A DNA stretch of 64,000 nucleotides from Thioalkalivibrio sp. ALJ21 (GCF_000378605.1 NZ_KB905156.1:1-64000); one strand, 5' to 3'. Positions 18,341-28,712 are shown, counted from the first letter of the stretch. A program made the numbers and translations. Notes: generated by a model not told the origin, from the letters alone.

Positions 18341-19204
18341 ATGACCGCCCAGCTCATCGACGGCCGCGCGATTGCCCAGACCCATCGCGCCCGCATCGCC
18401 ACCGAGATCGAATCCATGACCGCCCGCGACCTGCGTCCACCGGGTCTGGCGGTGGTGCTGGTCGGGTCCGACCCCGCCTCCCAGGTCTACGTGCGCAACA
18501 AACGCAAGGCCTGCGAACAGGTGGGGGTGGTCTCGCACTCATACGACCTGCCCTCGGGCACGCCGCAGACGGACCTGCTGGCCCTGATCGACCAGCTCAA
18601 TGCCGACCGCACCATCGACGGCATCCTGGTGCAGCTCCCCCTGCCCAGCCATATCGATCCGGAGACGGTGATCGAGCGCATCTCGCCCGCCAAGGACGTT
18701 GACGGGTTCCACCCCTACAACGTCGGCCGGCTCGTCGCCCGCATTCCGCGCCTGCGCCCCTGTACCCCCTGGGGCGTGATCCAGCTGCTGCGCCACCTGG
18801 ACGAACCGTTCAAGGGCCGCACCGCCTGCGTGATCGGCGCCTCCAACATCGTGGGCCGCCCGATGGCCCTGGAACTCCTGCTGGCCGGGGCCACCCCGAC
18901 CATCTGCCACCGCTTTACGCCGGATACCGCGGGTATCGCGCGCCAGTCCGACATCCTGATCGCGGCGGCCGGCAAGCCGGGCCTGGTCAAGGGCGACTGG
19001 GTCAAACCCGGCGCCACGGTGATCGACATCGGCATCAACCGCCGCGAAGACGGCACCCTGTGCGGTGATGTGGAGTTCGATGCGGCTGCGGAAAAGGCTG
19101 ACTGGATTACGCCGGTCCCCGGCGGGGTCGGCCCGATGACCGTGGCGATGCTGCTGGACAACACCCTGCGCGCCCGCGCCTTCGGCACCCACGAGGCGAG
19201 CTAG
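18341..19204 (+). CDS. folD: Methylene-tetrahydrofolate dehydrogenase / cyclohydrolase
   Basis: 287 residues, the normal length. Signatures: [19 protein letters not shown], with Lys in YVRNKRKAC as the catalytic residue of the family, [36 protein letters not shown] for NADP binding, and the C-terminal [12 protein letters not shown]. The cytosolic enzyme interconverts methylene-, methenyl- and formyl-tetrahydrofolate. It is convergent with yejF, 22 bases away, and no strong terminator separates them. Confidence 0.97.
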   Translation: MTAQLIDGRAIAQTHRARIATEIESMTARDLRPPGLAVVLVGSDPASQVYVRNKRKACEQVGVVSHSYDLPSGTPQTDLLALIDQLNADRTIDGILVQLPLPSHIDPETVIERISPAKDVDGFHPYNVGRLVARIPRLRPCTPWGVIQLLRHLDEPFKGRTACVIGASNIVGRPMALELLLAGATPTICHRFTPDTAGIARQSDILIAAAGKPGLVKGDWVKPGATVIDIGINRREDGTLCGDVEFDAAAEKADWITPVPGGVGPMTVAMLLDNTLRARAFGTHEAS

Positions 19205-19226
19205 GCAACCGCCAGATGGACGAGCG

Positions 19227-20846
19227 TTACTGCACGTAGCGCGAGACCCGGGGCACCGCGTCCAGCAGGTGCCGGGTGTAGTCGGCACGCGGATTGGCCA
19301 GCACCTCGGCCGTGTTGCCGATCTCCTCCATACGGCCGTCGTGCATCACCAGCATGCGGTCGGAGAAATACTCGACCACGCCCATGTCGTGAGTGATGAA
19401 GATCAGCGCCAGGCGGCGCTCGACCCGCAGTCGGCCGAGGATCTGCAGGACCTCCGCCTGCACCGAGACATCCAGTGCACTGGTCACCTCGTCGCAGATG
19501 ATCACGTCCGGGTCCAGCACCAGGGCCCGGGCGATGCCGATGCGCTGACGCTGGCCGCCCGAGAACTCGTGCGGATAGCGCCACAGCGTATCCGGCGGCA
19601 GCGCGACCTGGTCCAGGGTCGCCCGGGCGCGTTCGATGCGATCTTCCTGATCCTCGCCGATCCCGTGGACGGCCATCGGTTCGGTCAGCAGGGTCATCAC
19701 GTTCAGGCGCGGGTTCAGCGACGAGGCCGGGTCCTGGAATACCACCTGCAGGTGACGGCGCAGACGCCGCAAAGGCTTGCGCGGCATCCCGGTCAGCGGC
19801 TGGTCGCGATAGCGGATCTCGCCGCCGGTGGGTTCGATCAGGCGCAGTATCGCGCGGCCCAGCGTCGTCTTGCCACAGCCGGACTCCCCCACGACCGCCA
19901 GCACCTCACCGTTTTCGAGTTGGAACGACACACCGTCCACTGCACGCACGACATCCACCTGGCGACGCATCAAGCCCTTCAGCACCGGGAAGTGGACCTG
20001 CAGGTCGCGCACGTCCAGCAGCGTCTCGCGCCCGGCCCCCGGCACGGAGGGCAAGGCCGGCAGGTTCTCCGGCAGGGCCCCGATCAGCTTGCGTGTGTAG
20101 GCATCCTGTGGATCGCGTAACAAGGGATGACACTCGCCCTGCTCCACCAGCCGGCCCTTGTGCATCACCGCCACGCGATCCGCCACCGAGGCGACCACCC
20201 CAAAATCATGCGTGATCAGCAGCACGGCCATCCCGTTCTTTTCGCGCAGCTGATCAATCAGCTTCAGGATCTCGGCCTGGATGGTCACATCCAGCGCGGT
20301 GGTCGGCTCGTCGGCAATCAGCAGATCCGGCTCCGCCACCAGCGCCATCGCGATCATCACGCGCTGACGTTGCCCCCCGGAAAGCTTGTGCGGATAGTCG
20401 TGACGCCGCTGTTCCGGGTTCGGCAGCTGGACCTCGCGCAGCACCTCGAGCACCCGCGCCTCGCGCTCGGCCGGGGTCATCTGCGGGCGATGCAGGCGCA
20501 GGACCTCGTCGATCTGGTCGCCCACAGTCAGCACCGGGTTCAGCGAGGTCATCGGTTCCTGGAAGATCATGCCCACTCGATCCCCGCGCACCTGCTGCAT
20601 CACGCGGTCCGGCAGGCCCAGCAGTTCCTGCCGGGTCCCGTGCCCGGCCAGCCAGACCTCACCCGTGGAGGGCTCGAAGCCCCCGTCCAGCAGCCGCATG
20701 ATCGCCAGCGCCGTGATCGACTTGCCGGACCCGGACTCGCCCACCAGCGCGAACAGCTCGCCTGCGCGGATCGAGAAGCTGATGTCCTCGACCAGCGGCG
20801 CCTCGCTGTCGCGATGGCGAATGCGGAGGTTGCGCACCTCGAGCAT
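19227..20846 (-). CDS. yejF: Peptide ABC transporter, double ATPase subunit
   Basis: 539 residues made of two ABC domains in tandem. Walker A motifs are GESGSGKS in the first and GESGCGKT in the second; signatures are [10 protein letters not shown] and [10 protein letters not shown]; Walker B motifs are [12 protein letters not shown] and [12 protein letters not shown]. The fused layout is that of YejF, which powers import of microcin C-like and other oligopeptides. It is the last gene of yejABEF, three bases after yejE. Confidence 0.93.
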   Translation of the reverse strand: MLEVRNLRIRHRDSEAPLVEDISFSIRAGELFALVGESGSGKSITALAIMRLLDGGFEPSTGEVWLAGHGTRQELLGLPDRVMQQVRGDRVGMIFQEPMTSLNPVLTVGDQIDEVLRLHRPQMTPAEREARVLEVLREVQLPNPEQRRHDYPHKLSGGQRQRVMIAMALVAEPDLLIADEPTTALDVTIQAEILKLIDQLREKNGMAVLLITHDFGVVASVADRVAVMHKGRLVEQGECHPLLRDPQDAYTRKLIGALPENLPALPSVPGAGRETLLDVRDLQVHFPVLKGLMRRQVDVVRAVDGVSFQLENGEVLAVVGESGCGKTTLGRAILRLIEPTGGEIRYRDQPLTGMPRKPLRRLRRHLQVVFQDPASSLNPRLNVMTLLTEPMAVHGIGEDQEDRIERARATLDQVALPPDTLWRYPHEFSGGQRQRIGIARALVLDPDVIICDEVTSALDVSVQAEVLQILGRLRVERRLALIFITHDMGVVEYFSDRMLVMHDGRMEEIGNTAEVLANPRADYTRHLLDAVPRVSRYVQ

Positions 20847-20849
20847 GGC

Positions 20850-22103
20850 CTAGCGCACCCCCCCGCTGGTGGCACCCGAGGCGGCCGGGCGGGCCGGCGC
20901 GGCATGGCTGGCCGCCTTCGCGGCCGAGCGCGAGTGCGGGTCCACCGCATCGCGCAGGGCCTCGCCAATCAGGTTGTAGGCGAACACAGTCAGGAAGATC
21001 GCGCCCCCCGGGAAGGCCGCCATCCACCAATTGAAGGTGGAGCTCTGCACCGCCTGGTTCAGCATCTGCCCCCAGGAGGGCTCGTCCACCAGCCCCAGGC
21101 CCAGGAACGACAGCGTGGCCTCGGCGAGGATCGCGGAGGCCACGCCAAAGCTGGCCGCCACCAGGATCGGCGCGATCCCGTTGGGCAGCATATGGCGGAA
21201 CAGGATCGAGGGCAGCGACAGCCCGGAGGCGATCGCCCCCTGCACGAAGTCCTGCTGGCGCAGGCGCAGGAACTCGGCGCGCACATAACGCGCATAGCCG
21301 GACCACGACGTCAGGCCGATGATCAGCATCATCAGGTACAGCGAGCGCCCGAAGAAGGCGACGAAGGTCAGCAGCAGGAACAGCGTCGGGATGGCCTCGA
21401 AGATCTCTACCAGGCGCATACCGATGATGTCCACGATCCCCGAGAAATAGCCCATCAACCCGCCCAGTATCACCCCGATCCCAAGTGCGATCCCGGTGGC
21501 GATGAAGCCGATGGACAGGGCGATGCGCGAGGCATGGATCATGCGCGAGAGCGCGTCCGCGCCGTTGTCGTCGGTACCGAACCAGTGCACGCGATCGGGG
21601 GACTCGCGCGGGGCCTCGAGCCCGGTGTCCGCGTAATCCCGCAGGTAGTCGCGCGGCGAATACGGGATCGGCGCTCGGATCACGGTCTGGTATTCGCCCT
21701 GCGCCTCGGCCTCGCGGTACTGCTCGTAGATCACCAGCGAGGGGGCCGAGACCGTCTGCCAGGCGACCGCCCCCAGAATCGCGCTCAGCACTCCCCAGAG
21801 TACAAAGCGCCGCCAGGGCCGGCCGGGCAGCAGCCAGAACACGCCCGCCAGCACCAGCATCCCGAACAGCGTGACATCCGCCGCGGTCAGGTAGCGCAGA
21901 AACGGCATGGACCAGCCGTCCGCCGTCTGCACCAGCAGCGGGTGCGAGCTGGCCAGCACGGGCGCCAGGATCGCGACCAGCGTCAGCAGCGCGATCCAGC
22001 CGATCCCCAGCCGCGCGCCCCAGCGCAGCAGCACCTCTCCGACCACACGACGTGCCCAGGAGCGGCTGCGACGGCCCTCGACCTGCTGTACCGACTCAGT
22101 CAT
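20850..22103 (-). CDS. yejE: Peptide ABC transporter permease, enlarged N-terminal part
   Basis: 417 residues, longer than the E. coli protein (about 340). The permease core has the EAA loop [20 protein letters not shown] and ends with [17 protein letters not shown] and [13 protein letters not shown], all typical of DppC/YejE permeases. Two additional hydrophobic segments (about residues 76-92 and 100-118) lie between the first helix and the core. It overlaps yejB by 8 bases. The partner YejB also has an insertion, so the two may interact through the extra helices. Confidence 0.92.
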   Translation of the reverse strand: MTESVQQVEGRRSRSWARRVVGEVLLRWGARLGIGWIALLTLVAILAPVLASSHPLLVQTADGWSMPFLRYLTAADVTLFGMLVLAGVFWLLPGRPWRRFVLWGVLSAILGAVAWQTVSAPSLVIYEQYREAEAQGEYQTVIRAPIPYSPRDYLRDYADTGLEAPRESPDRVHWFGTDDNGADALSRMIHASRIALSIGFIATGIALGIGVILGGLMGYFSGIVDIIGMRLVEIFEAIPTLFLLLTFVAFFGRSLYLMMLIIGLTSWSGYARYVRAEFLRLRQQDFVQGAIASGLSLPSILFRHMLPNGIAPILVAASFGVASAILAEATLSFLGLGLVDEPSWGQMLNQAVQSSTFNWWMAAFPGGAIFLTVFAYNLIGEALRDAVDPHSRSAAKAASHAAPARPAASGATSGGVR

Positions 22104-23475
22104 AGCTCACCCGCGGGTCGACAATGGCATAGGCCAGGTCCGCCAGTAGATAGCCAACCAGGGTCAGCACGCCGGAGATCAGGGTGATCGACAGCACCAG
22201 TTCACGGTCGCGGGTCTGCACCGCCTCCACCGCGAGCTTGCCCATCCCGTCGATCGAGAAGATCGCCTCCACGATCACCGACCCGGCCAGCAGCGACGGC
22301 AACAGCGTGGCCGAGACGGTAATCAGGGGCAGCAGGCTGTTCCGGAACACATGTCGCCACAGCACCTCGTGATCGGGCACGCCCTTGGCTCGCGCGGTGC
22401 GGGCATAGTCCGAGTTCAGGTTCTCCAGCACCGACGAACGCGAGAGTTTGGCCAGGAAGGCGAGTCCCCCATAGGACAGGCACAACACCGGCAGCACCAG
22501 GTGCCAGGCGCGATCGAGCAGGAAACCCGGGACCATGCTGCCCGGCGCCAAGCCCAGCGCTATCGCAAACCCCGCGGCCAAGCCCACCGTGCCCAGGTAA
22601 AAGCCACGCAGCACGCCCCAGTCGCTGTGCGCCATCAGCCAGCCCAGCACCAGACCGATCCCCATGGCAACCGTCGTGCTGATCCAGCCCGCAGGCGCCA
22701 GGTCACTGAACATCAGCCAACCGCAGAAGCCCCCAATGGCCGCACCGAGCCCGCCCCGGATCAGCGCGGGCAGGTAACGCGCCAGGTAAATGCCGAGTGC
22801 CGCCCCCAGAAACGGCAGCACCAGCAGCAGCGGTATGGCCCAGGCCACCTCCACCGTCGGCAGGAAAGTCATGTCCAGCGCCGCCCGCTGGCTCAAGCCC
22901 CCGGTCGGAAACCATTGCCAGAACTGATCGGAGGCAAAGAAACCGATCAGCAGCACGCCCGCCAGCATTGTGGGCACCGACCAAAGGGCCAGCAGCACCA
23001 CCCCGGACTGGGAATCGAAGGCCTGCCCCTGCTGGGTGGCTGCCCGCACCCCGACGGCCACCGCCACGATGTAGATCAGTGGTATGGACAGCACATTCAA
23101 CAGCAGGGTGATCGGCAGGCGTTCGGCAATCAGATCGGAAACCGGGCGGCCAAAGCGGAAACTGGTCCCGAGATTGGGGGCCTTCAGCTTCGGCCAGCCG
23201 GTCAGCGAGCCGTCCTCGTCCTGGGCAAAGCCCACCGGCGAGATGTTGTTCAACCAGCGCCCGTACTGCACCGGCGGCGGCTGGTCCAGGCCATAGAGGC
23301 GGTTGTAGTACTCCTCCATCGCCTTTTGCGCCTGCGGCTCCAGCCCCTGCCCCTCGATCAGGGTCAGTGCGCTGATGCCACCGGGCGCGGCCGCCATCAC
23401 GGCAAAGACCACGATCGTGATGCCGAACAGCGTCGGCACCATCAGCATCAGGCGGCGCAGGATGTAGGTCAGCAT
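22096..23475 (-). CDS. yejB: Peptide ABC transporter permease with membrane insertion
   Basis: 459 residues against about 364 in E. coli. The N-terminal helix (YILRRLMLMVPTLFGITIVV) and the C-terminal permease core with ARTARAKGVPDHEVLWRHVF are standard. Between about residues 200 and 320 lies an extra segment with about four hydrophobic stretches that E. coli YejB lacks. YejB and YejE form the inner-membrane channel for peptides. It lies 45 bases after yejA and overlaps yejE. Confidence 0.92.
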   Translation of the reverse strand: MLTYILRRLMLMVPTLFGITIVVFAVMAAAPGGISALTLIEGQGLEPQAQKAMEEYYNRLYGLDQPPPVQYGRWLNNISPVGFAQDEDGSLTGWPKLKAPNLGTSFRFGRPVSDLIAERLPITLLLNVLSIPLIYIVAVAVGVRAATQQGQAFDSQSGVVLLALWSVPTMLAGVLLIGFFASDQFWQWFPTGGLSQRAALDMTFLPTVEVAWAIPLLLVLPFLGAALGIYLARYLPALIRGGLGAAIGGFCGWLMFSDLAPAGWISTTVAMGIGLVLGWLMAHSDWGVLRGFYLGTVGLAAGFAIALGLAPGSMVPGFLLDRAWHLVLPVLCLSYGGLAFLAKLSRSSVLENLNSDYARTARAKGVPDHEVLWRHVFRNSLLPLITVSATLLPSLLAGSVIVEAIFSIDGMGKLAVEAVQTRDRELVLSITLISGVLTLVGYLLADLAYAIVDPRVSYD

Positions 23476-23520
23476 GGCGTGCGCGGGTTCTCTGGCACTC
23501 CGGCCCCGGTTGGCATGCGG

Positions 23521-25380
23521 CTACTGCCCGTACCGCTGCTGGTCAAACGGGACGTAGATCTCCACCGGCACGAACCCGAGGTTCAGGCCGAGTGCCGTCT
23601 GTTCCAGGTTCTGGATACGCCGGTCGATGAAGGCAAGGGTCTGGCGCCGCATCAGGAAGGTATACGGCTGATCCTCCACCAGGATCCGCTCGGCCTCGCG
23701 CCAGTGCTCCATGCGCTTGTCTTCGTCCACCTCGCCGCGCGCGGCCTCGATCACGGCATCCAGCTCGGGGTTTTCGTAGTTGATGAAATTGTCACCACCA
23801 GAGACCGTCTGGCTGGAGTGGAACATCTGGTAGATGTCCACCTCCACGCCGCTGGTCCAGCCCAGGGTAATGGCATCGAAGTCCTGGCGGCTGAGCTTCT
23901 CCAGCATCACCGACCACTCGGTTGGCTGCGGCCGCATATGAACCCCGGCGCGGGCATACAGATCGCGCAGGAACAAGGCGATACGGCGGGTGTCCTCGTT
24001 GTCCTGGAAGTACACCAGGTCGAACGAGAACGGCTCGCCGTCCTCATTGATCAGCACCCCGTCGCGGTTCTTCTCGGAGTAGCCGGCCTCGGCCAGCAGC
24101 TCCAGCGCGCGTTCGACATCAAAGGGGATGTGTTCGAGGTCGGGGTTGTGCTGGTCGCTGCGTGGGCTGAACGGGCTGATCGCGCGCTCGGCATAGCCCA
24201 GCATCACCTGCTCGATCAGGCGATCGACATCCGTCAGATAGCTCATCGCCCGGCGCACGCGGGGATCGGCAAAGCGGGTCGGCTCGCCATCGCGCTTCTG
24301 GTTCCAGCCGATATAGGAATAGCCCGCGGTCGGGCTCATGTATTCGTGGGTATCCGCGCGTTCACGCAGGGCCTCGTCATCGCGCAGCCGGGCGTATTCG
24401 CGCGGCCGGGCCCCGTAGACGTCGATGTCGCGGTTGCGGAAGGTCGTCAGGCGCGCGCTGTCATTCTGGATCACGCGCCAGACGAGCCGGTCAAACGAGG
24501 GCTCCACCGGCCCCCAGTAGCGCGGATTGCGCTCCAGTTCGATCCGCCCGGCATCCGGCGTCCAGCCGGTCGGGTCCTCGAGCCGGTAGGGGCCGGATCC
24601 CAGCAGAATCCCGCGCGACTCGTTGAACGTCTCGGGCTCGTCGAGGTAGCGCTCGTAGAAATGCTTTGGCAGGACGTTCAGCCCACCGGCGACCCGCAAG
24701 GCGTCAAAATACGGCTCCTCGAAGGTGAACACGACGGTACGCTCGTCCACCGCCTCCACCTTCTCGACCTTCTCCAGGAAGGCCCGCGCGCGCGGCACCG
24801 CGATCGCATCGGTCATCAGGAAGTTGAAGGTGAACTCCACGTCCTCCGCGGTCAGCGGCTCGCCGTCGGAGAACTGCAGGCCAGGACGCAGCTGGAAGGT
24901 CAGCTCCTGACCGGATTCATCGAAGTCCCAGGACGCGGCCAGCAAGCCCTGCCAGTCCAGGGTCTCCGGATGGCGCTGCACCAGCGATTCCAGCACGTAG
25001 TTCTGTACGTCAGCGGCATAGGCGTCGCTGGAGACATAGGGTGTGATCGTCGCCAGCCCCGTACCGAAGGCCTGCACCAGCCAGTCGCCCTCGGCATAAT
25101 CATCACGCCCCGCCGCCTCGGCCGCCCGCTCGAATGCCGAGGGGACCTCCGCGACCCGAGGTGCGCGCTCGCCGTCCCCAGTGGTGAAACGCCCCGAGGC
25201 CAGATCGGACTCGAGACTCTGCAGACTGCGGCGCAGTGCCCGCAGGTCGCGCGCCTGCTCGCTCATCATGTTCTGCATGGCGGCCATGCGCTGCCACTGG
25301 CGATCCACCTGCACCATGACCAGCAACAACAGGATGCCCAGCACGATCAGGGTGACAATCCAACCAAAATGACGACTCAC
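23521..25380 (-). CDS. yejA: Peptide ABC transporter substrate-binding protein with membrane anchor
   Basis: 619 residues of the SBP_bac_5 family, which binds oligopeptides for YejBEF. Recognisable segments are LTFQLRPGLQFSDGEPLTAE, VFTFEEPYFDAL, GSGPYRLEDP and YSYIGWNQKRDG. The N-terminus RHFGWIVTLIVLGILLLLVM has no clear signal-peptidase site and is followed by a likely coiled coil (about 28-60), so the protein may stay anchored. GTG 25380 follows a GGAGG four bases upstream; another in-frame GTG is at 25404. A TATAGT -10-like box lies at 25453-25458 on this strand. A palindromic element begins 109 bases upstream. Confidence 0.88.
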   Translation of the reverse strand: MSRHFGWIVTLIVLGILLLLVMVQVDRQWQRMAAMQNMMSEQARDLRALRRSLQSLESDLASGRFTTGDGERAPRVAEVPSAFERAAEAAGRDDYAEGDWLVQAFGTGLATITPYVSSDAYAADVQNYVLESLVQRHPETLDWQGLLAASWDFDESGQELTFQLRPGLQFSDGEPLTAEDVEFTFNFLMTDAIAVPRARAFLEKVEKVEAVDERTVVFTFEEPYFDALRVAGGLNVLPKHFYERYLDEPETFNESRGILLGSGPYRLEDPTGWTPDAGRIELERNPRYWGPVEPSFDRLVWRVIQNDSARLTTFRNRDIDVYGARPREYARLRDDEALRERADTHEYMSPTAGYSYIGWNQKRDGEPTRFADPRVRRAMSYLTDVDRLIEQVMLGYAERAISPFSPRSDQHNPDLEHIPFDVERALELLAEAGYSEKNRDGVLINEDGEPFSFDLVYFQDNEDTRRIALFLRDLYARAGVHMRPQPTEWSVMLEKLSRQDFDAITLGWTSGVEVDIYQMFHSSQTVSGGDNFINYENPELDAVIEAARGEVDEDKRMEHWREAERILVEDQPYTFLMRRQTLAFIDRRIQNLEQTALGLNLGFVPVEIYVPFDQQRYGQ

Positions 25381-25488
25381 AAGGCCTCCGCTCTTGAGTG
25401 GCACCGACGTCCGCGCTCCCCAGGGACAAACGATGCAGACCGCACTTCGCGCACTATAGCAATCCCGCCCGCCGCTCTCACCGGGTGC

Positions 25489-25619
25489 AGGGGAACACTG
25501 ACCAATGTACACACTCGCGTTGGCACCCCTGTGCAGAATGACTGCACGGCAGTCACCGCGCCTCGTTCACACACAAAGGCGACTCGAGCGCGAGCGTGTA
25601 CATTGGTCAGTGTTCCCCT
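25489..25619. repeat. Palindromic intergenic element, copy 1
   Basis: Two 31-base arms (25489-25519 and 25589-25619) are inverted repeats with one mismatch; the outer ends read AGGGGAACACTGACCAATGT. The 69-base centre holds smaller palindromes, GTGCAG/CTGCAC at 25531-25547 and an overlapping GACTGC/GCAGTC. It is followed by TAG-like bases (CCCCTAG). There is no coding capacity. It lies between yejA and fabI. A second copy with the same end motif is at 28713, so this is a repeat family, possibly a MITE. Confidence 0.85.
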
Positions 25620-25752
25620 AGCTGGCCCGACCCGCGGCACATCGGTATGATCCCGAGACAGTCGCGTCGGCACTGGGTTCCCGCCCGGTCCGGCCGCCAC
25701 GGGGCGGCCCCTTTCAAGGGCGCCGACACGAACCAGATTCAAGGAGATTCAC

Positions 25753-26559
25753 ATGGGTTTTCTGAAGGGCAAGCGCGCGCTGATTGTCGGCGTGGCCAGT
25801 AACCGCTCCATCGCCTACGGCATTGCCTCGGCCATGCATCGCGAGGGCGCCGAGCTCGCGTTCACCTATCAGAACGAACGGTTGCGCGACCGTGTGGAGA
25901 AGCTGGTCGCCGATTTCGACTCCGACATCCTCGTGCCCTGCAACGTCGAGGACGACCGCGAGATCGAGCAGGTCTTCGAGCGTCTGGACGATTACTGGGA
26001 CGGCGTCGATATCCTGGTGCACTCGGTCGCCTTCGCCCCGAAGGAGCAACTGGACGGCGATTTTCTCGACAACATGACCCGCGACGGCTTCCGCATCGCC
26101 CACGATGTCAGCTCCTACAGCCTGGCGGCCCTGGCCAAGGCCGGTCGCGGCATGATGAAGGACCGCGACGCCTCCATCCTGACCCTGAGCTACCTCGGCG
26201 CCGAACGCTCCATGCCGAACTACAACGTGATGGGTCTGGCCAAGGCCAGTCTCGAGGCCAATGTCCGCTATCTCGCCTACACCTTGGGCCCGGAAACCAC
26301 TCGCGTGAATGCGATCTCCGCCGGTCCGATCCGCACGCTGGCCGCCTCGGGCATCGGCGAGTTCAAGCGCATCCTCGACCACGTCGAGGCGAACGCGCCG
26401 CTGCGCCGCAACGTGACCACCGAACAGGTCGGCAATGCCGGGGCCTTCCTCTGCTCCGACCTGGCCTCCGGGATCACCGGCGAGGTGATGTACGTCGACT
26501 CGGGCTACAACACCGTCGGCCTGGGCGCCGCCGAGATCGGGCTCGACAAGGACAGTTAA
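25753..26559 (+). CDS. fabI: Enoyl-[acyl-carrier-protein] reductase (NADH)
   Basis: 268 residues. The N-terminus [21 protein letters not shown] is the divergent NAD loop of FabI. The catalytic Tyr-Lys pair is in [20 protein letters not shown], with the extra Tyr in [10 protein letters not shown]. The C-terminal [14 protein letters not shown] is also conserved. It catalyses the last reduction of each fatty-acid elongation cycle. AAGGAG precedes the ATG. A TATGAT box at 25646-25651 could be its -10, with no good -35. Confidence 0.96.
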   Translation: MGFLKGKRALIVGVASNRSIAYGIASAMHREGAELAFTYQNERLRDRVEKLVADFDSDILVPCNVEDDREIEQVFERLDDYWDGVDILVHSVAFAPKEQLDGDFLDNMTRDGFRIAHDVSSYSLAALAKAGRGMMKDRDASILTLSYLGAERSMPNYNVMGLAKASLEANVRYLAYTLGPETTRVNAISAGPIRTLAASGIGEFKRILDHVEANAPLRRNVTTEQVGNAGAFLCSDLASGITGEVMYVDSGYNTVGLGAAEIGLDKDS

Positions 26560-26602
26560 GCGCCCGCCCCGGCCGTCCGGCTGGCAGGGTACGCGACCCA
26601 CG

Positions 26603-26640
26603 AAAAAGGCCCGGCCCGCTTTCGCGGACCGGGCCTTTTT
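26603..26640. terminator. Bidirectional intrinsic terminator between fabI and ppiD
   Basis: A GC-rich stem (GGCCCGG and CCGGGCC arms plus CCGC/GCGG, TTTC loop) is flanked by AAAAA and TTTTT, so it can end transcription from both convergent genes. Confidence 0.92.
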
Positions 26641-26678
26641 ATGTTCGGCGGTTTCGATGAACCGCCCGTTGGGTGCGA

Positions 26679-28580
26679 CTAGTCCAGATTCTCCGGATAA
26701 CGCTTGATATCCGCCTCGGATTCCAGCCAGGCCAGATAGGCACGGAACTCGGCGCTGGCATAGGCATTGCGCATCAGTTCGCGGGCCTGCTGACGCATCG
26801 CCTCGTCCGCCTCCTGCTCGTCGAGCCTGACTTCATGCAGGATCGCGACAGCGAAGTCGCCACTCCCCAGCCGAGTACCGCTGATCTCGACGGTGTCCTC
26901 GCCCGGGGCCGACAGGCGGAACAGGTGCTGCTGCAAGCCACCGGGCACGCTGTTATCGCCATCCACCGGCGAATCCCGGCGTACCTCGCGCTCCATCTGC
27001 CAGGCGTCGTCATCCTCGATGGCATCTGCCCAGTCGTCGGCGTCACGCAGCTGCGCGATCAACTCCTCACCCGCTTCGCGGGCGGCTTCGGCGGCAGCCT
27101 CGCGCCGCAGACGCTCGCGGATCTCGTCCTCGACCTCGGCCAGCGGACGGACCTCGGACGGCTCGTGCTCCTCGATTCGCAGCACGACAGTCGAGCCATC
27201 CTGCAGGTCGATCGCCTCGCTGTTGTGACCATCCTCCAGCACGCGTGGATCGAAGGCCGCATTGCGGATCGAACGGTGCTGGGCGATGCCGTCGCCGGAG
27301 CCGCGGGTAAACCAGTCGCTGGTCTGGATCTCCAGACGGGTCGCCTCGGAGGCCGGCTCCAGGCTGTCCGGGTATTCGGCGGCCTGCCCCATCAGGTCAT
27401 CCAGGGCGTCGATCTGCATCTGTTCGGCGCTGCGGTCGCGCAGATCGCGTTCAACCTCGTCCCGCACGTCCTCGAACGGTTGCGGGCGGGCCTCCTGGAT
27501 AGACGTCACCTCGAGGATGAACCAGCCCCGATCAGTACGCACCGGGCGGCTGATCAGCCCCTCCGGCAGCGTGAAGATGATGGTCTCGAGCGTGCGATCC
27601 AGGTCGCCGCGGGCGATCTCGCCGAGGCTGCCGCCACGGTCGGCACTGAGGCTGTCCTCGGAATAGGCTTCGGCCAGCTCGGCAAAGTCCTCGCCGTCGT
27701 CCAGGCGATCGCGCAGTTCGTTGATCTTCGCCTCGCCTTCCTCGCCGGTGTCCTGAATCCGGATCTGGCGCACTTCGCGCAGCTCCGGTTCTTCGTAGCG
27801 GCTGCGGTTCACCTCGTAGTGCTGGCGAATATCGTCCTCGGATACATCCACCGCGTCTTCCAGTGCCTCGGGGTCGAGCTGCAGGTAGGCGATACGCACC
27901 CGCTCTTCGGTGGTGAAATCGTCCTGATTGGCCTCGTAATAGGCCTCGATCGCCTCGTCGTCGACCACGTCCGGCTGGTCGAAATCATCGACCGGGAAGA
28001 TGCGCCAGCTGGCGACACGCGTCTGGTTGCGCAGGCGGCTGAAGTCATCCACCACTGCATCCGCCGGGAAGCCCGTGGCCTGGATGCCGCCCTGGAGCTG
28101 CGACAGGATGATCGACCGGCCGATGTCGCGCTCGAAGTCCGACGGGCTCAGACGCTGCGCATTGAGCAACTGCGCATAGCGCTCGCGACTGAACTGGCCA
28201 CCTTCCTGGAATACGGGCATCCCGCGGATCTCGCGCGAGATGCTGTCCCCTGCGGCCTTGAAGCCCGCCGAGTCGGCTGCCTGGCGCAGCAGTTCCTGGC
28301 GAATCAGGGTCTCCAGCGCCTGCATGCGAATGCCCTCCTCGTCGAGCAGGTCATCCGGGATCTGGCCACCAAACATGCGGGCCATCTGGTCCCGCTGTGC
28401 GCGCGCCTCGTTGTGCACGTCGCGCACCTGGATATCGGTCCCGTTGACCTCGGCCGCGACGAGCGGGCCGGAGCCACCGAAATATTCCCCGAGCCCCCAG
28501 ACAGCAAAGGGGATGGTAATCAGGCCGATAATCACATAGGCGAGCCAGCCGCTCGCCCGGTCGCGAATTGCTTGCAGCAT
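26679..28580 (-). CDS. ppiD: Periplasmic folding chaperone / PPIase, SurA_N and parvulin domains
   Basis: 633 residues, close to PpiD length. One N-terminal membrane helix (WLAYVIIGLITIPFAVWGLG, about 11-30) anchors it in the inner membrane. A SurA-like N-terminal domain follows, then a parvulin domain around residues 250-365 (DFAELAEAYSEDSLSADRGG, FTLPEGLISRPVRTDRGWFI). It assists folding of exported proteins. I chose the ATG at 28580 because it directly precedes the anchor helix. In some gammaproteobacteria ppiD follows hupB; here hupB lies 22 kb away. Confidence 0.92.
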   Translation of the reverse strand: MLQAIRDRASGWLAYVIIGLITIPFAVWGLGEYFGGSGPLVAAEVNGTDIQVRDVHNEARAQRDQMARMFGGQIPDDLLDEEGIRMQALETLIRQELLRQAADSAGFKAAGDSISREIRGMPVFQEGGQFSRERYAQLLNAQRLSPSDFERDIGRSIILSQLQGGIQATGFPADAVVDDFSRLRNQTRVASWRIFPVDDFDQPDVVDDEAIEAYYEANQDDFTTEERVRIAYLQLDPEALEDAVDVSEDDIRQHYEVNRSRYEEPELREVRQIRIQDTGEEGEAKINELRDRLDDGEDFAELAEAYSEDSLSADRGGSLGEIARGDLDRTLETIIFTLPEGLISRPVRTDRGWFILEVTSIQEARPQPFEDVRDEVERDLRDRSAEQMQIDALDDLMGQAAEYPDSLEPASEATRLEIQTSDWFTRGSGDGIAQHRSIRNAAFDPRVLEDGHNSEAIDLQDGSTVVLRIEEHEPSEVRPLAEVEDEIRERLRREAAAEAAREAGEELIAQLRDADDWADAIEDDDAWQMEREVRRDSPVDGDNSVPGGLQQHLFRLSAPGEDTVEISGTRLGSGDFAVAILHEVRLDEQEADEAMRQQARELMRNAYASAEFRAYLAWLESEADIKRYPENLD

Positions 28581-28683
28581 GGTGGTCTCTGCGTGCTCCG
28601 GGGTCGCCCCGGCGCTTGGTGCCGGGGGTTTCAGAATCAATCAGCGATGGTAGCAGGAGCGGCGCCCCGCGTCTGCGCCAGCC

Positions 28684-28699
28684 CCCGGCCGAAGCCGGG
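28684..28699 (-). terminator. UUCG-loop hairpin downstream of kdsB
   Basis: On the minus strand CCCGGC-TTCG-GCCGGG forms a six-pair stem with a stable tetraloop, between the palindromic element and ppiD. There is no T-run, so it is perhaps a transcript-end or processing structure. Confidence 0.45.
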
Positions 28700-28712
28700 A
28701 AATTCGCTCACC

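Noticed and set aside
20127-25650. Very long open frames on the plus strand opposite yejABEF (686 and 1099 codons)
   Set aside because: They are shadows of the yej genes on the other strand, with Arg/Gln/His/Pro-rich composition and no domains, as expected at high GC.
25500-25802. Short frames starting MYIGQCSP on both strands around 25512 and 25596
   Set aside because: They are produced by the two arms of the palindromic element, not by genes.
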